Notes: generated by a model from the sequence alone, not told the origin. A stretch of 64,000 nucleotides of DNA from Batillaria attramentaria (GCA_018292915.2 JACVVK020000390.1:311001-375000), one strand, 5' to 3'. Numbered from the stretch's first letter, positions 33,791-41,361 are shown. Made by a program: numbers and translations.

Positions 33791-36001
33791 CTGAGTAGAA
33801 AAAAATGAAGGACAGGCAAAGACCAAGATTAAAAACCAAGAACAAGTACCAGTGATAAAACCCCAAACAAAAGGATAGATTGAAATGCGCCATATAAAAC
33901 CTTAAAAGATAGCAGTGGTAAGGAGCTAAAAGTAAGACTGACACTATAAGACTTGCATATGATGCCACCCTTGCGCATTTTGAGATCACAGCTCATAAGT
34001 ATGATCGCGCAGATCAGTCCAGATACTTTAAAAACAAGTGTGTCTTAGTGTATTTTAGTATAATAAACATATTCCTCCAGAAAAAGTGTTTCTCTTCTGA
34101 AGCACTTAAAATCATGCCAAAATGCTCCAAATGGCACAGATTTTAGTCCTTTTTTTTTTCTTTTTTAATCGGTCTTTACAAATGCGCGGTCGTGGCTTTT
34201 CCACTCTGTCATTAAATGCTACATGCTTTTTGTCCTTTGGGATCGTGGACCATTTTATCCCCTGTTGTTTGTTTCAATGCATTAGTGTTCCCGATCACAC
34301 ACAGGTCTGCGTATTTGTACGCGCGAAACTTTCAAATTGACGCACAAGTTTAATAACAGCGCGTCACAGGGGACGCACGTTTTTGGTCTCGCTGTGACAA
34401 ACAGTATTTTGCGAACTGTCTCCCGGAAACTCGATGAACAAAAAGCGAACACTTACAGCATCACATTTTCACTGAGCCATTGTGCGTAACAGACAGAATC
34501 GATGTACGGACACTGCAAATGTACAACTTACTTACTTAGGCCCCTGGCTCCAAGTGGAGCATAGGCCATCGACAACCCTTCGCCATCGCACTCTGTTCTG
34601 GGCTGTTCTTGCCACTCCAGTCCAGTTGGTCCCCTGCTTATATATAGCTCTGCCTCAGTATCCCGCCTCCAGCTGTTGCACGGCCGGCCTCTCTTCCTTT
34701 TCCCCTGCGGGTCCAATGGAAATCTCAGCTGTCCTGTCTGTAGCCACCTTGTCTCACTCAGTCCCAGTACTCCTGTCTTGTAGTTCTTCATCTCTCTTGC
34801 TATTTGTATGGTCCTTCCTACTTCATACATTGTCCTGATGTTCCATGTGGCTACTCTCGTTGTTGTCCTGGGTGTTAGAAGGGGGGTCGGCCTTGCAGCT
34901 TCCTTTCGGCTTTCACTGCAATGCGTCACGTCATAGGTCTCCGGGATGGAGACCCTTCCTTGCCCAGGTGAATGTTTTGGTTTGTTGCTGTCGATGCTGC
35001 AGTAACTTAATGTTTTTTACAGGTAGGGCTGTTAACCCTACGCAAACCCATTTAGCCTCTTGGAGAGGTGGTCCACATTCGTCTGACCTCTACCCTTCGA
35101 CCTGTCCAGCTTGGGTGTCCCTGCCAGGAGCACGTGCTCCCGCTGGCATAGCTCTCTGGGTCATTGAGGTACACAAGCCACTACCCCACGACAAGGGGTG
35201 GACCAGCAAATGTACAACAGGACCCTCAAAAATATGGAGAGAGGGTCCCAAGGACCCTTGAGTTTTCAAATCACAGGGAACGCTGATACATTTTGATCTA
35301 AAAGACACCACCCCATTTTCGTTTCAGGTGGATGGCCGCCCCATGCACCAGCAGGAGGTGGTCGTGAAGGACGAAGACCACCAGGTCCAGCCGCCGAATT
35401 TCAACGCTGACGCGGGGGCCAAGGACGGGTCGCGCGAGGGAGCTGGGGCAGGAGGCATGCTGGGAGCCGCAGATGAGCAGCACAAAGATCCACTGGCCCT
35501 GCAGCAAATTGTGCAGCCCAACGTCGGCGACCATGGTGAGAGAGAGATGGAGGGAGAGGAGAAGGAGAAAGACGAGGATGAAGAAGATGACAACATCATG
35601 CGACAGGTGCCCCCTGTCAACGATGTGGTGCGTGTTTTGTTGGTTTGGGTTTTGTTGTTTGTTTTAAGGCCTTAAAATCTTCCACCTGTTGGTAGATTTC
35701 CACCTTAAGCTTTTTTTTTTTTTTTTTTTTTTGGTCCCCCTGAAGAGTGTTTTCCCTCTTTTGAAGCGCTTGAAATCATACCAGTCATTGCACAGATATT
35801 GGTCTGATTTTTCAAAAAAAAATAAAAATAAAAAATTTAAACCAAATGCAGCAAATTACTTGAGTTTCAGTCTAATTCAAAATGTTTCCCTCCCCAAAAA
35901 AAGCGTTTCTTCCTCTGAAGCACCTAAAATAATGCCCAAAATGCACCAAATCGAACAGATTTTAATTAATATATTTTTTTAAAGGGTGTGTGTGTTTGGG
36001 G

Positions 36002-36045
<44 letters not shown>

Positions 36046-37471
36046 CTCACACACCCTTAGCATTCACCAAATGCAACACACTTGTCCACGTTTTGAATCA
36101 TTGACTATTTCAAGTCCTGTTGTGTGTGTGTGTTTTTTTGGTTTTTTGGGTGTTGCTTAAAAGGGGTGGTAAACAATTCTTCTACTATTATGTTGGAATT
36201 ATCACTGCGTCACTTGTCAATACAAAAGCCATGCGTGTGACTCTAGAATAGACCCTCAAGTAAAACAGGTAAGGGGGGTGGGGGGGTCTGCATCAGAACT
36301 GTGAGAAAAGCTGGGTCTTCAGCTGGCTCCTGAAAGCCTCGGTGGAGGTGCAGCATTTCAAATATGGCGTCAAGCCGTTCCTCTGAGCAGGGGCAGAACA
36401 CTTGAAGGATCGAGCTCCAAAATTTCCAGGAGAGAGAACTGTTCTGAGTCCCGTCAACTGAGTGAAACTTTGTTTCTAATGGCAACTGGTTTTGTTCTGT
36501 CTGCAGAAATTCGGCCATAATGCAGCAGGTATGTACACATTGTTTCAGCATACAAAGCATCATCACACATTATCAGATGTGTTTTAACTTGTATCAGAAA
36601 TGTACAGGCCAGTTTCTTGCAGTTTTGTCGAGGTCTTCTCATTTTTCTCCTTGAATGTACAGTTTACTCTATCCTTTCCCACCTTTGTCATGGAAAACTT
36701 CGAAAATTCGGAATGACTTCTGCATGTCATTCAAGCATCCCTTTCAAAAGTGCAGTGTATTCTTTAGCTGGAGTTAATTTCAACTTTCTGACTTTATTTC
36801 AAGACATGTAAAAACGAAAAGGTAGGAAACAAAAAGGTTTTCCTTCTTTGCTTTGAGTTTCATTTTTTTTTATATATATATGGAGGGTTTGTATCTTTGC
36901 CGAATTTAAGTTTGCTTACGTGGGTTGTGTATTTAAGTGTATATATTGGGAATAATTAGTTTCCTCATGTAGTTGCTGCGTATCGTGCTTGACTTAAACA
37001 TTCTTATAAATTACATGGGTTGATTTCGGGCAGCTTTTTTTTTCTCTCTCTCTTTTTTTTTTTTTTTTTTTTCCAAACCATGTACGGAAGGCTATGGCAG
37101 TAGAGAGAAATAGAAATTTTTGTAGCTAGCATTGTGTAGTTTGGGGAATTGGTGATCAGTTTTTCGCCTCGCAAACTAAAGAAAGGGAACTAATTCCTGC
37201 ATGAACTATAAAGTCTAAAATCACGTGTATAGTATATGTATATGACTAAAGCAGCATTTATTACCTGACTGACCTTGATGTCAGAGGTCAGGATCCCTCA
37301 GAGTGCTGTTTATTGGCCTGTTTGTCCAAAGGTTATAGGTGCATATTCTGACAGGGCCAAAATTTGTGCAGATTCTTTTTTCTTCTTTTTTTTTTCCAGT
37401 TTCCCCTCCCTTTGAAATAGCCCTCATGATGGATAGATTGTGTTAAAAATCTATACAAACCCTTTCTGGAT

Positions 37472-37518
<47 letters not shown>

Positions 37519-37920
37519 ACACACACACCACACACACACACACACCACACACACACCACACACCACACACACACACACACCAGGCTGGGGAATTTTTCAG
37601 TCATTTGGCAATTTTCAGCCAAATTGCCTATTCATTCAGCCTAAAAATATGTAAGGTTTCAGCCAAAGAAAAAGAAGGGGGAAAAGGATCACAGGCATGT
37701 ATGGATACATGTAACGCCATATGGGACAGTCTGACTTCAGTTTTGAAGATGTGCATGTCGGTACCAAGGCAGTATTTTACTTTGGGATGCTAGGAGAGGC
37801 TACTGAATGTCTGTAAAAATGCTTAAATTTGTTTTCTTAAGTGGGGCATTTCCCCCGTAATCCCCCAGCAGGGCCCTGCTTCTGAATCTCAGTCAAGGTT
37901 TCAGGGTTTTTTCCACAGCC

Positions 37921-37953
<33 letters not shown>

Positions 37954-38553
37954 ACTACCACCACCACCACCCACCATCATTCCGTTTATGCGTATGTGTC
38001 CGTTTTAAGGGCTCGTGATTAGTTGTTGTCTAGTCACACTCTTAATTCTACATGTATTCTCAGCATGGACACGACGAAGGCCTGATGGAAAGTCTGTTGC
38101 CGACCGTTGGTTTAAACATATACCTGGTAAAAAGAAAGAGAAAATATAACCTCCAGATTGTGTTTCTTGTTTCCATTCACAGTTTTGTTAGAGATTTGGA
38201 CCGCTTTTTATTGCCTGCAGAGGATTTTATTTGTTTCATGCTGGTTAGCTATATAGTTGTTTTTGTTTTGTTTAGGGGTTTTTTGTTAGTATGGTTTCTT
38301 CTGCGTCCACCACCACCACCCCTCTCCCCATACCCGCCCTCCCCCCTCCTCTGAGAAGAAGGTGTATGTTTAGCGGTAAACTCTACAAGGTTTGAGTGTG
38401 GTGGCCATTTCAGAGGAGGAGGAGGAAGAAGAAGAGGGAGATCATTATCGTGACGACGATAAGTACGAAGACGACGCGAGGGATGACGGCGGCAACAACA
38501 ACGTACACATCAACCAGAACCCTAACAACATTCCCGACGCAGATTATGCCTAG
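14369..38553 (+). CDS. GOLIM4: Golgi integral membrane protein 4-like (GPP130 family), 13 coding exons
   Basis: A cis-Golgi type II membrane protein; GOLIM4 cycles between Golgi and endosomes and takes part in cargo sorting (family knowledge). Join: 14369-14537, 15804-15857, 21075-21124, 22415-22468, 24223-24373, 26272-26354, 27292-27354, 29279-29530, 30341-30410 (or -30626), 33319-33428, 35328-35627, 36507-36528, 38414-38553. The sum is 1518 nt, 505 residues, all phases compatible. Layout: short basic cytosolic tail, signal anchor at residues 10-27 (TIVLALFVVGTVYLLYLY), lumenal coiled coil about 30-208, Gln/Gly-rich segment, then an acidic tail of repeated Glu/Asp ending DADYA. The block LNSLNQQHKMLKSQ aligns well with vertebrate GOLIM4, better than with GOLM1/GOLM2. 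Exon 1 is certain as a signal anchor; the weakest parts are exons 9 and 12. Confidence 0.86.
15804..15857 (+). CDS. GOLIM4: GOLIM4 coding exon 2
   Basis: 54 nt encoding VSSEQIARLKDDLVAKVN; the acceptor is ATTTCAG|TGTCG and the donor AATG|GTAAGT. Phase 1 to 1. The heptad-like spacing continues the coiled coil. Confidence 0.78.
15858..20470. other. GOLIM4 intron 2, mostly without recognised features
   Basis: About 4.6 kb between exon 2 and the element at 20477. Apart from the LINE tail (18161-18450), C/T/A homopolymers and (CA), (GT), (CT) microsatellites (16937-16958, 17447-17466, 18239-18294, 19424-19503), I see no coding or RNA gene. Confidence 0.6.
18161..18450 (-). mobile_element. LINE 3' end with (ATT)n tail, GOLIM4 intron 2
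   Basis: The minus strand reads PQIWNSLPVSLRNLPALSQF then KAHLKTYLFRQ, followed by (GT)n tracts, TCTGCGCCATACAAGAACAA and a (TTA)n tail at 18161-18178, the usual simple-repeat end. Confidence 0.7.
20477..20960. mobile_element. hAT-like TIR element, 484 bp
   Basis: Perfect 13-bp TIR CAGCCCTGAAAGT at 20477-20489 and inverted at 20948-20960. An open frame of about 110 codons crosses it but resembles nothing I know. No clear target duplication. GOLIM4 intron 2. Confidence 0.65.
21075..21124 (+). CDS. GOLIM4: GOLIM4 coding exon 3
   Basis: 50 nt encoding VMRSKDELQEKCDSEK after a split Gly. The acceptor is TTTCCAG|GTGTG and the donor GAAAAG|GTAAGT. Phase 1 to 0. Confidence 0.8.
21525..22045. repeat. 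Interspersed repeat with CATA/TACA microsatellite, copy 1
   Basis: GTCTGGCACCCAACCTCATG at the left and GCAGTCTACCATACATAAG then ATGATAAGATGACA at the right, with the MITE 21632-21856 and a (CATA)n tract between. The counterpart without the MITE is at 52999-53256. Confidence 0.8.
21632..21856. mobile_element. 225-bp MITE with 16-bp TIR, copy 1
   Basis: Perfect TIR CAGCGATCGTCAAATG at 21632-21647 and inverted at 21841-21856. Internal inverted motifs GGTAGCCATTCGGGCTACC and TGGTAGCCCGAA can form hairpins. TCATGA adjoins both ends. It is nested in the repeat at 21525-22045. Confidence 0.85.
22415..22468 (+). CDS. GOLIM4: GOLIM4 coding exon 4 (most conserved block)
   Basis: 54 nt encoding REFTNRLNSLNQQHKMLK, the best match to vertebrate GOLIM4. 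The acceptor is TGTGCAG|CGGG and the donor CTCAAG|GTGAGT. Phase 0 to 0. Confidence 0.88.
22736..22905 (+). mobile_element. SINE-B, full-length copy
   Basis: A tRNA-like head (A box GGTGGTCGAATGGTAGAGC, B box GAGTTCGATCCCGGC) joins an 80-bp body and a CCCACCCACC-type tail. ACACAAATTTTAG is duplicated at 22723-22735 and 22906-22918. The insertion target is the CCTCTGAAGCAC repeat family. Confidence 0.92.
22919..23160. repeat. CCTCTGAAGCAC interspersed repeat family, copy A
   Basis: TTTCCTCCTCTGAAGCACTG, AAAATCATGCCAAAATGCAC and TTGCACAGATTTTA.TCTAAT. The full length extends through CGTGGACCATTTCAGTCCC. Other copies lie in GOLIM4 introns at 33490-33595, 34070-34270 and 35660-36120. Superfamily unknown. 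Confidence 0.7.
23170..23425. repeat. Tandem duplication, about 155 bp, GOLIM4 intron 4
   Basis: AGATATGCATCACTGG.TGTG, AGTTTCCTGATA.GGAAA and TGTATTGCCTAACAG occur twice, about 155 bp apart. Confidence 0.75.
24223..24373 (+). CDS. GOLIM4: GOLIM4 coding exon 5
   Basis: 151 nt encoding SQNDEHEVEQMRLEQETRR and on to AEKELEVSSLK, a charged coiled coil that parallels the SQHEELKKQ...EQELSKLK stretch of GOLIM4. The acceptor is TTGACAG|AGTC and the donor AAAAG|GTACCC. Phase 0 to 1. Confidence 0.88.
24466..24584 (+). mobile_element. 5'-truncated SINE-B copy
   Basis: Contains the SINE-B tail (GCCAAATATTTGTGCTGGC, TTTGATATCACCCGTATGTG, GGAAAAGGACGTTA). CTGTGATTCAAAA duplicates at 24453-24465 and 24585-24597. 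Confidence 0.85.
24812..25673 (-). mobile_element. 5'-truncated LINE insertion with RT C-terminal segment
   Basis: The minus frame carries FADDLALLSHSHSQMQ, VESFVYLGSVVD, LLYGCETWR and GKKKRGRPRNSWRRDTEAEL, the YADD-type motif through the thumb and C-terminal region of a non-LTR reverse transcriptase. A 14-bp duplication ACACATGCCAAATA flanks it (24798-24811, 25674-25687). The insertion sits inside the TIR element at 24444-25925. It has no endonuclease and is not autonomous. Confidence 0.88.
25940..26205 (-). mobile_element. tRNA-like-headed SINE sharing a body with the 5S-headed element
   Basis: The minus strand has a weak B box (GGTTTGAATCTC at about 26163-26174), then CGAGTCAAAATCATGTGCAG and GGTGCCTGTCCCACC, the same body block found after the 5S-like head at 11100. 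It ends just upstream of GOLIM4 exon 6. Confidence 0.5.
26272..26354 (+). CDS. GOLIM4: GOLIM4 coding exon 6
   Basis: 83 nt encoding DQVANYQRQNEQLQTQITSL then REQLQNGQ, coiled coil. The acceptor is TTTGCAG|ATCA and the donor GGCCAG|GTAAAA. Phase 1 to 0. Confidence 0.86.
27292..27354 (+). CDS. GOLIM4: GOLIM4 coding exon 7
   Basis: 63 nt encoding SQVEYDRALIQKMEQDVAAL then Q. It ends the coiled coil. The acceptor is TTCACAG|AGCC and the donor CTACAG|GTTTCA. Phase 0 to 0. Confidence 0.83.
27580..27690. repeat. Short tandem repeat of about 30 bp, 4 units
   Basis: TAGATCTAAATTTCACCCAG-like units recur with gaps. GOLIM4 intron 7. Confidence 0.65.
28618..28738 (+). mobile_element. 5'-truncated SINE-B copy
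   Basis: Starts GATCCCAGCTGGGGCCAAAT, ends in CCCACCCACC. TTACCATGTTAC is duplicated on both sides (about 28606-28617 and 28739-28750). It is in GOLIM4 intron 7. Confidence 0.85.
29279..29530 (+). CDS. GOLIM4: GOLIM4 coding exon 8 (Gln/Gly-rich)
   Basis: 252 nt encoding HQLAVKSAQLVQQ then a tandem GQGQ-rich region and a poly-Gln-like segment ending VANMNIG. It is unstructured lumenal stem of the kind seen in GOLIM4. The acceptor is TACCTAG|CATC; the donor GGT|GTAAGT is followed at once by a (CT)n tract of about 60 bp. Phase 0 to 0. Confidence 0.82.
29541..29600. repeat. (CT)30 microsatellite, 10 bp after GOLIM4 exon 8 donor
   Basis: The tract starts 10 bp inside the intron. As a pyrimidine tract so near a donor it could bind PTB-type regulators; that is inference. 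Confidence 0.93.
29676..29866 (-). mobile_element. SINE-B, minus-strand copy with an internal T22 run
   Basis: Body and B box (CAGCCGGGATTCAAACTCAT on plus) match the family. A run of about 22 T at 29709-29731 interrupts the tail. It lies in GOLIM4 intron 8. Confidence 0.8.
30341..30626 (+). CDS. GOLIM4: GOLIM4 coding exon 9, with two possible donors (30411 or 30627)
   Basis: The short form ends at 30410 (CACAAG|GTAACT) and encodes AAGGNNMAFQQQQQDGLNVG then QAQ. The reading frame stays open through a coding-like Ser/Thr/Ala-rich stretch to a second donor at 30626 (CGCAG|GTATAT). Both donors leave phase 1, so both splice correctly into the exon at 33319; the long form adds 72 residues. Which is used cannot be told from DNA. 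Confidence 0.7.
30748..30839. mobile_element. Short TTAA MITE, copy 2
   Basis: 92 bp from TTAACCCTGGCGGTGCTGAG to GCAAGGCCAGGGTTAA, clearly the same family as 2765-2854 and in the same orientation. It lies 120 bp after the long donor of GOLIM4 exon 9. Confidence 0.72.
31670..31974. mobile_element. piggyBac-like MITE, copy 2 (inverted)
   Basis: 305 bp, an inverted near-identical match to 3554-3857, again bounded by TTAA and carrying the two palindromes (31689-31706, 31733-31750). GOLIM4 intron 9. Confidence 0.88.
32678..33044. mobile_element. hAT-like MITE, 367 bp
   Basis: TIR CAGGGTTCGTACAGG at the left, CAAGGTTCGTACAGG (inverted) at the right; TACAC adjoins both ends. Subterminal GTCTTTGAAAGTCTTTGAA repeats occur at both sides. 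GOLIM4 intron 9. Confidence 0.8.
33319..33428 (+). CDS. GOLIM4: GOLIM4 coding exon 10
   Basis: 110 nt encoding GGLNQEEQQEALDNVNQQHQ then MVPPNNPAIPDAPVNGN. The acceptor is GCACAG|GTGG and the donor GGAAAT|GTGAGT. Phase 1 to 0. Confidence 0.84.
33490..33595. repeat. CCTCTGAAGCAC repeat family, copy D (partial)
   Basis: TTTCCTCCTCTGAAGCACGT then AAAATCAGAACGCACCAGAT, starting just after GOLIM4 exon 10. It is followed by a SINE-C-like tail piece (33598-33650). Confidence 0.6.
33731..33788. repeat. (CA)29 microsatellite
   Basis: Pure CA dinucleotides in GOLIM4 intron 10. Confidence 0.95.
34070..34270. repeat. CCTCTGAAGCAC repeat family, copy B
   Basis: GTGTTTCTCTTCTGAAGCAC through GGGATCGTGGACCATTTTAT, colinear with 22945-23160. 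It directly precedes the TIR element at 34285. Confidence 0.7.
34285..35285 (-). mobile_element. Non-autonomous hAT-like TIR element, copy 2 (inverted)
   Basis: Both flanking segments are inverted matches to those of copy 1: GTGTTCCCGATCACACACAG at the left, and the Pro/Gly-free stretch GAGAGAGGGTCCCAAGGACC up to GGGAACGCTG at the right. A LINE is inserted at a different point from copy 1. It lies in GOLIM4 intron 10. Confidence 0.68.
34528..35205 (-). mobile_element. LINE copy with internal deletion (endonuclease start fused to ORF end)
   Basis: On the minus strand a 5' UTR-like segment and the start of an AP-like endonuclease (TRVATWNIRTMYEVGR, LGLSETRW) pass straight into the RT-ORF C-terminus (GKRKRGRPCNSWRRDTEAEL). 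The middle of the element is missing. GCAAATGTACAAC flanks it on both sides (34515-34527, 35206-35218). It is inserted in the TIR element 34285-35285. Confidence 0.85.
35328..35627 (+). CDS. GOLIM4: GOLIM4 coding exon 11 (acidic tail)
   Basis: 300 nt, exactly 100 codons, encoding VDGRPMHQQEVVVKDEDHQV and on to an acidic run (GEREMEGEEKEKDEDEEDD) and QVPPVNDV. The acceptor is TTTCAG|GTGG and the donor GATGTG|GTGCGT. Acidic disordered sequence is typical of the GOLIM4 lumenal C-terminus. Confidence 0.87.
35660..36120. repeat. CCTCTGAAGCAC repeat family, copy C, with G43 run
   Basis: Two internal units (TTTTGAAGCGCTTGAAATCA and CCTCTGAAGCACCTAAAATA) and the closing TTTTGAATCATTGACTATTTC. A run of 43 G lies at 36003-36045. 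Confidence 0.65.
36003..36045. repeat. Poly-G run, 43 bp
   Basis: Uninterrupted G in GOLIM4 intron 11, inside repeat-family copy C. Confidence 0.95.
36254..36425 (-). mobile_element. LINE 3' tail, second copy of the 1741-2090 family
   Basis: Same sequence as at 1741-1930 (TCTGCATCAG, GAGAAAAG.TGGGTCTTCAG, GGGGCAGAACACTTGAAGGA) with substitutions, on the same strand. It lies in the intron before the GOLIM4 microexon. Confidence 0.7.
36507..36528 (+). CDS. GOLIM4: GOLIM4 candidate 22-nt microexon 12
   Basis: TCTGCAG|AAATTC opens and GCAGCAG|GTATGT closes an insert encoding KFGHNAA, phase 0 to 1. Without it the phase-0 end of exon 11 would not fit the phase-1 start of the last exon, so some such exon is needed. 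It is the only short candidate I found with good sites. Confidence 0.6.
37472..37581. repeat. Compound (CA)n/CCA microsatellite
   Basis: CA runs interrupted regularly by CCACAC steps. GOLIM4 intron 12. A further (CA)16 is at 37923-37952. Confidence 0.93.
37582..37676. repeat. CAGGCTGGGG interspersed repeat, copy 2
   Basis: CAGGCTGGGGAATTTTTCAG and GGCAATTTTCAGCCAAATTG, inverse of 213-302. It follows a (CA)n tract in the last GOLIM4 introns. Confidence 0.6.
38064..38126 (+). other. Possible GOLIM4 cassette exon (63 nt)
   Basis: TTCTCAG|CATGGA and CCTG|GTAAAA bound 63 nt that could be inserted in phase 1 (AWTRRRPDGKSVADRW...) without breaking the frame. Read in phase 0 it gives HGHDEGLMESLLPT, which is more GOLIM4-like but does not fit the flanking phases. 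RNA evidence is lacking, so I left it out of the main model. Confidence 0.3.
38414..38553 (+). CDS. GOLIM4: GOLIM4 last coding exon
   Basis: Encodes EEEEEEEEGDHYRDDDKYED then DARDDGGNNNVHINQNPNN and IPDADYA, followed by TAG. The acceptor is ATTTCAG|AGG, phase 1. A poly-acidic C-terminus with Tyr residues is characteristic of GOLIM4 and GOLM proteins. Confidence 0.88.
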
Positions 38554-38917
38554 TTTCATCAGCGGCAGGCTCAAATTACACAGGTTGATACCATCATACG
38601 AAAGCCTGCCTGGATGTATCGGCCAGCGTGTAGTAACCCTCTTGAGCAGCTGTGTGCTAGTCACGTGATGAGATACAAGCCTGAGAAATGCAGTTGAGCC
38701 CTCTTGCCACAAACACCTTTCCCAAAGACACTGTGACTTTAATGATCTGCAGTATCAGTGAAAATCCGTAAACAGTGTGTTTAGAACTCCGCGACACTGA
38801 AAACACAGTGACTGTGCACAGTTCGCAGTTACAGAGTTTCCAGCTTGTCTGAACACAAGTATCAGGTAAGCAGTGCCTGAATTCACCTCAGTGTACGTTC
38901 AGACACTGCACAATAAA
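38554..38917 (+). promoter_or_regulatory. Likely GOLIM4 3' UTR ending at an AATAAA signal
   Basis: No coding sequence follows the TAG. AATAAA at 38912-38917 has a GU-rich stretch just after it (TTGCTGTTGTAAGTTG), as expected of a cleavage/polyadenylation site. A longer 3' UTR cannot be excluded. Confidence 0.45.
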
Positions 38918-39825
38918 GATTGCTGTTGTAAGTTGCCTCTGGGAGTTAGCATAGCGATATGTCTTGCTCAGTGCCAGCAGCACGCTGAATTCATGCCAGA
39001 CTCGTGCTCGGGTTATACGGCAATTTCACAAGATCTGAAAACGCTGTGACAAAGTCGACTGTGCACTGTGGACACAGTTGTGCACTGTTGCGGAGTTTTT
39101 GAAAACACAGTTTGAAGCTTTTTAGTGGCGTAGCAGATCTTCAACAAAGGTGCAATTCCCACCCCCACCCCCCACCCCCGCCGCCGCATACTGTTCTGCA
39201 CTTTCCTGAAATGAGTGACCATAGTAAGGGGAACCTTTCTTACTGAGTAGAGGAGTCTTGTAGCATTATCATACTATGCACAGTCCTTTCAGAGACGGGG
39301 TGGGGAGTAAGATGCCTACTTCTTGCATTCAGTACAATAAGGGTAGAAAAGCACCTTGCATTAAACCACTGAACCATAACCACACAATTGTCGGTGAATA
39401 TCGAGTATATTCTGTGCCATCACCGAAGTCTGCAAGAGGGTTCCACAGTACACACAAAATTTGATCAGCATACCTGCATGATGTACCAGGCATTGTGTAT
39501 ATAGGTACATGTACCTGTTTATTGATGTAGTAGACACTAATTGGCACCTAAAGAAAAGTGCGCAGCAGAAAAAAAAAAAAAATCTTCAACTCAAAACTTC
39601 ACCTGACTGCATTCAGATGGTGCAGTTTTTCCCGTGGCTTGTATCTCGTCACGTTTCAGTCTTTGCCTTTAGTAGTCCTTTGCACAGTCTTGTATGCCAG
39701 TGTCTTGGCTGCTTTCCTCCAATTGTGTTTTTGCACAAAATTATTGGCGAGGCCAGTAGCTTGGTATTACCCCTTACGTGGGGTAGTTTCTCAGATATTG
39801 CCTTCGAAGTTGTTTTCTTTTAATT

Positions 39826-40480
39826 CTTAACAACCAGCATTTTCAAAGTTTTTACCAGTGGCAGTAACAGCTAGCGCCTTCAGTGTCCTTTCCAACAGTT
39901 ACTACAGGTCAAAACTCAGCCCAGATGATCCACCTCAAAACTGAGGTGCCCCACATGCTGCCCTAACAGAGAGCACATGATTCTGTGCCAGGCTAAGTGT
40001 TGAACTGTAGTAACAATAAGGGCTTTCTCAGTCTTTCCCTGTAGCAGTGGCAGTCAGTGCCTTTGAAGTCCTTCAGTTAGTAACAAACCAACGCTTTCTG
40101 AGTCTTTCCCAGTAGCAGTAACAGTGACTTCAAAGTCCTTTCCTTCATTTAGTCACAACCAGTGCTTTCAATTCTTTTCCGATGGCGGTAACAGGTAGTG
40201 CGTTCAAAATCCTTTCCTTCAGTTAGTAACAACCAGCGCTTTCAAAGTCTTTTCCATTAGCAGTAACAGTGACTTCAAAATCCTTTCCCTCAGTTAGTAA
40301 CAACTAGCACTTTCAAAGTCTTTTCCATTAGCAGTAACAGTGACTTCAAAATCCTTTCCTTCAGTTAGTAACAACCAGCGTTGTCAGAGTCTCTCCCTGT
40401 AGCAGTAACAGCAAGTGCCTCAGTAGTCTTTTACAATCGTGCCTTCAAAGTTTTTCCCAGTAGCAGTAAGAGCCAGTAGG
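39826..40480. repeat. Diverged tandem array, unit about 70 bp
   Basis: Units share TCCTTTCCTTCAGTTAGTAA, CAACCAGCGCTTTCAAAGTC and CAGTAGCAGTAACAGTGACTT. About eight units are recognisable. One is interrupted by the small TIR element 39898-40014. Confidence 0.85.
39898..40014. mobile_element. Small TIR element nested in the 70-bp array
   Basis: GTTACTACAGGTCAAAACT and the inverse of GTTACTACAGTTCAACACT bound 117 bp. A diverged relative is at 52733-52852 (GACTCAGGTCAGAACACAGC to CTGAGTACTGAACTGGACTC). Confidence 0.65.
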
Positions 40481-41057
40481 TGTGTCAGTAACAGCTTGTG
40501 GCTTGGAAGTCTTCCCCAGTACAGTAGTTGTAACAGACAGGTAGATGGCAGATACCAAGAAGGAGCATCTCCTACGTTTATACTGCCAGTGTTGACCAGT
40601 TTGCACCATTTGTTCAGTGTTAAATGTTTGGGTTTTTTTTTTTTTTGTTTGTTTCAAGTTGTGCAGGCACATTGAGCCCAAAATAGGGATTGTGACTTAA
40701 GCGCAGAGCACGCAAAACGTTCAGATAAATTTAAGGGATAATGAACGGCATCTCCCTCTCGCTTTTATCAATATGCATGAAAGAGCTAAAAAGACAGTGT
40801 TGCACAGAAAGAAAAAAAAATTGATCACACTATCCAATTCCTCACAGTTTTCTTGAAATTTCTGGCACTGTGCATGGCCTGAAATGTTCCCTTATTTGTT
40901 CCTGTTCTTTCAGAGTGTTCTTCTGTTCTTTGTGTATGCAGAAATATATTCATTATGTGTATACATGTACTGACCTTTGCACCTTTACAAGCTAACCATG
41001 TGGTATGTGTGTAAATACCAGGATGTAGCAGTGTTCCTCTGTTTTTTTGTTGTTTTT

Positions 41058-41093
<36 letters not shown>

Positions 41094-41361
41094 TGTGTGT
41101 GGGGGGGGGGGGGGGGGAGCTCCTTTTTATATTATTTTCTCTTTTTTGTTGTTGTTGCATCACATATTTGGGATCACAGTTCTATCAACATTATGCACAC
41201 TGTTCTTTCAAGAGAGTTGCCACCTTTTTTCTTGACGTCGTATGATAATCAAGCACTTTGTGGATGTTGTATATACATGTACTGGTAAATGTACTCCTAT
41301 TGTTGTGCACCCACACATACACGCAGTTCCTCCTCTAGTCCTTTTACATGTATTTTCAGTC

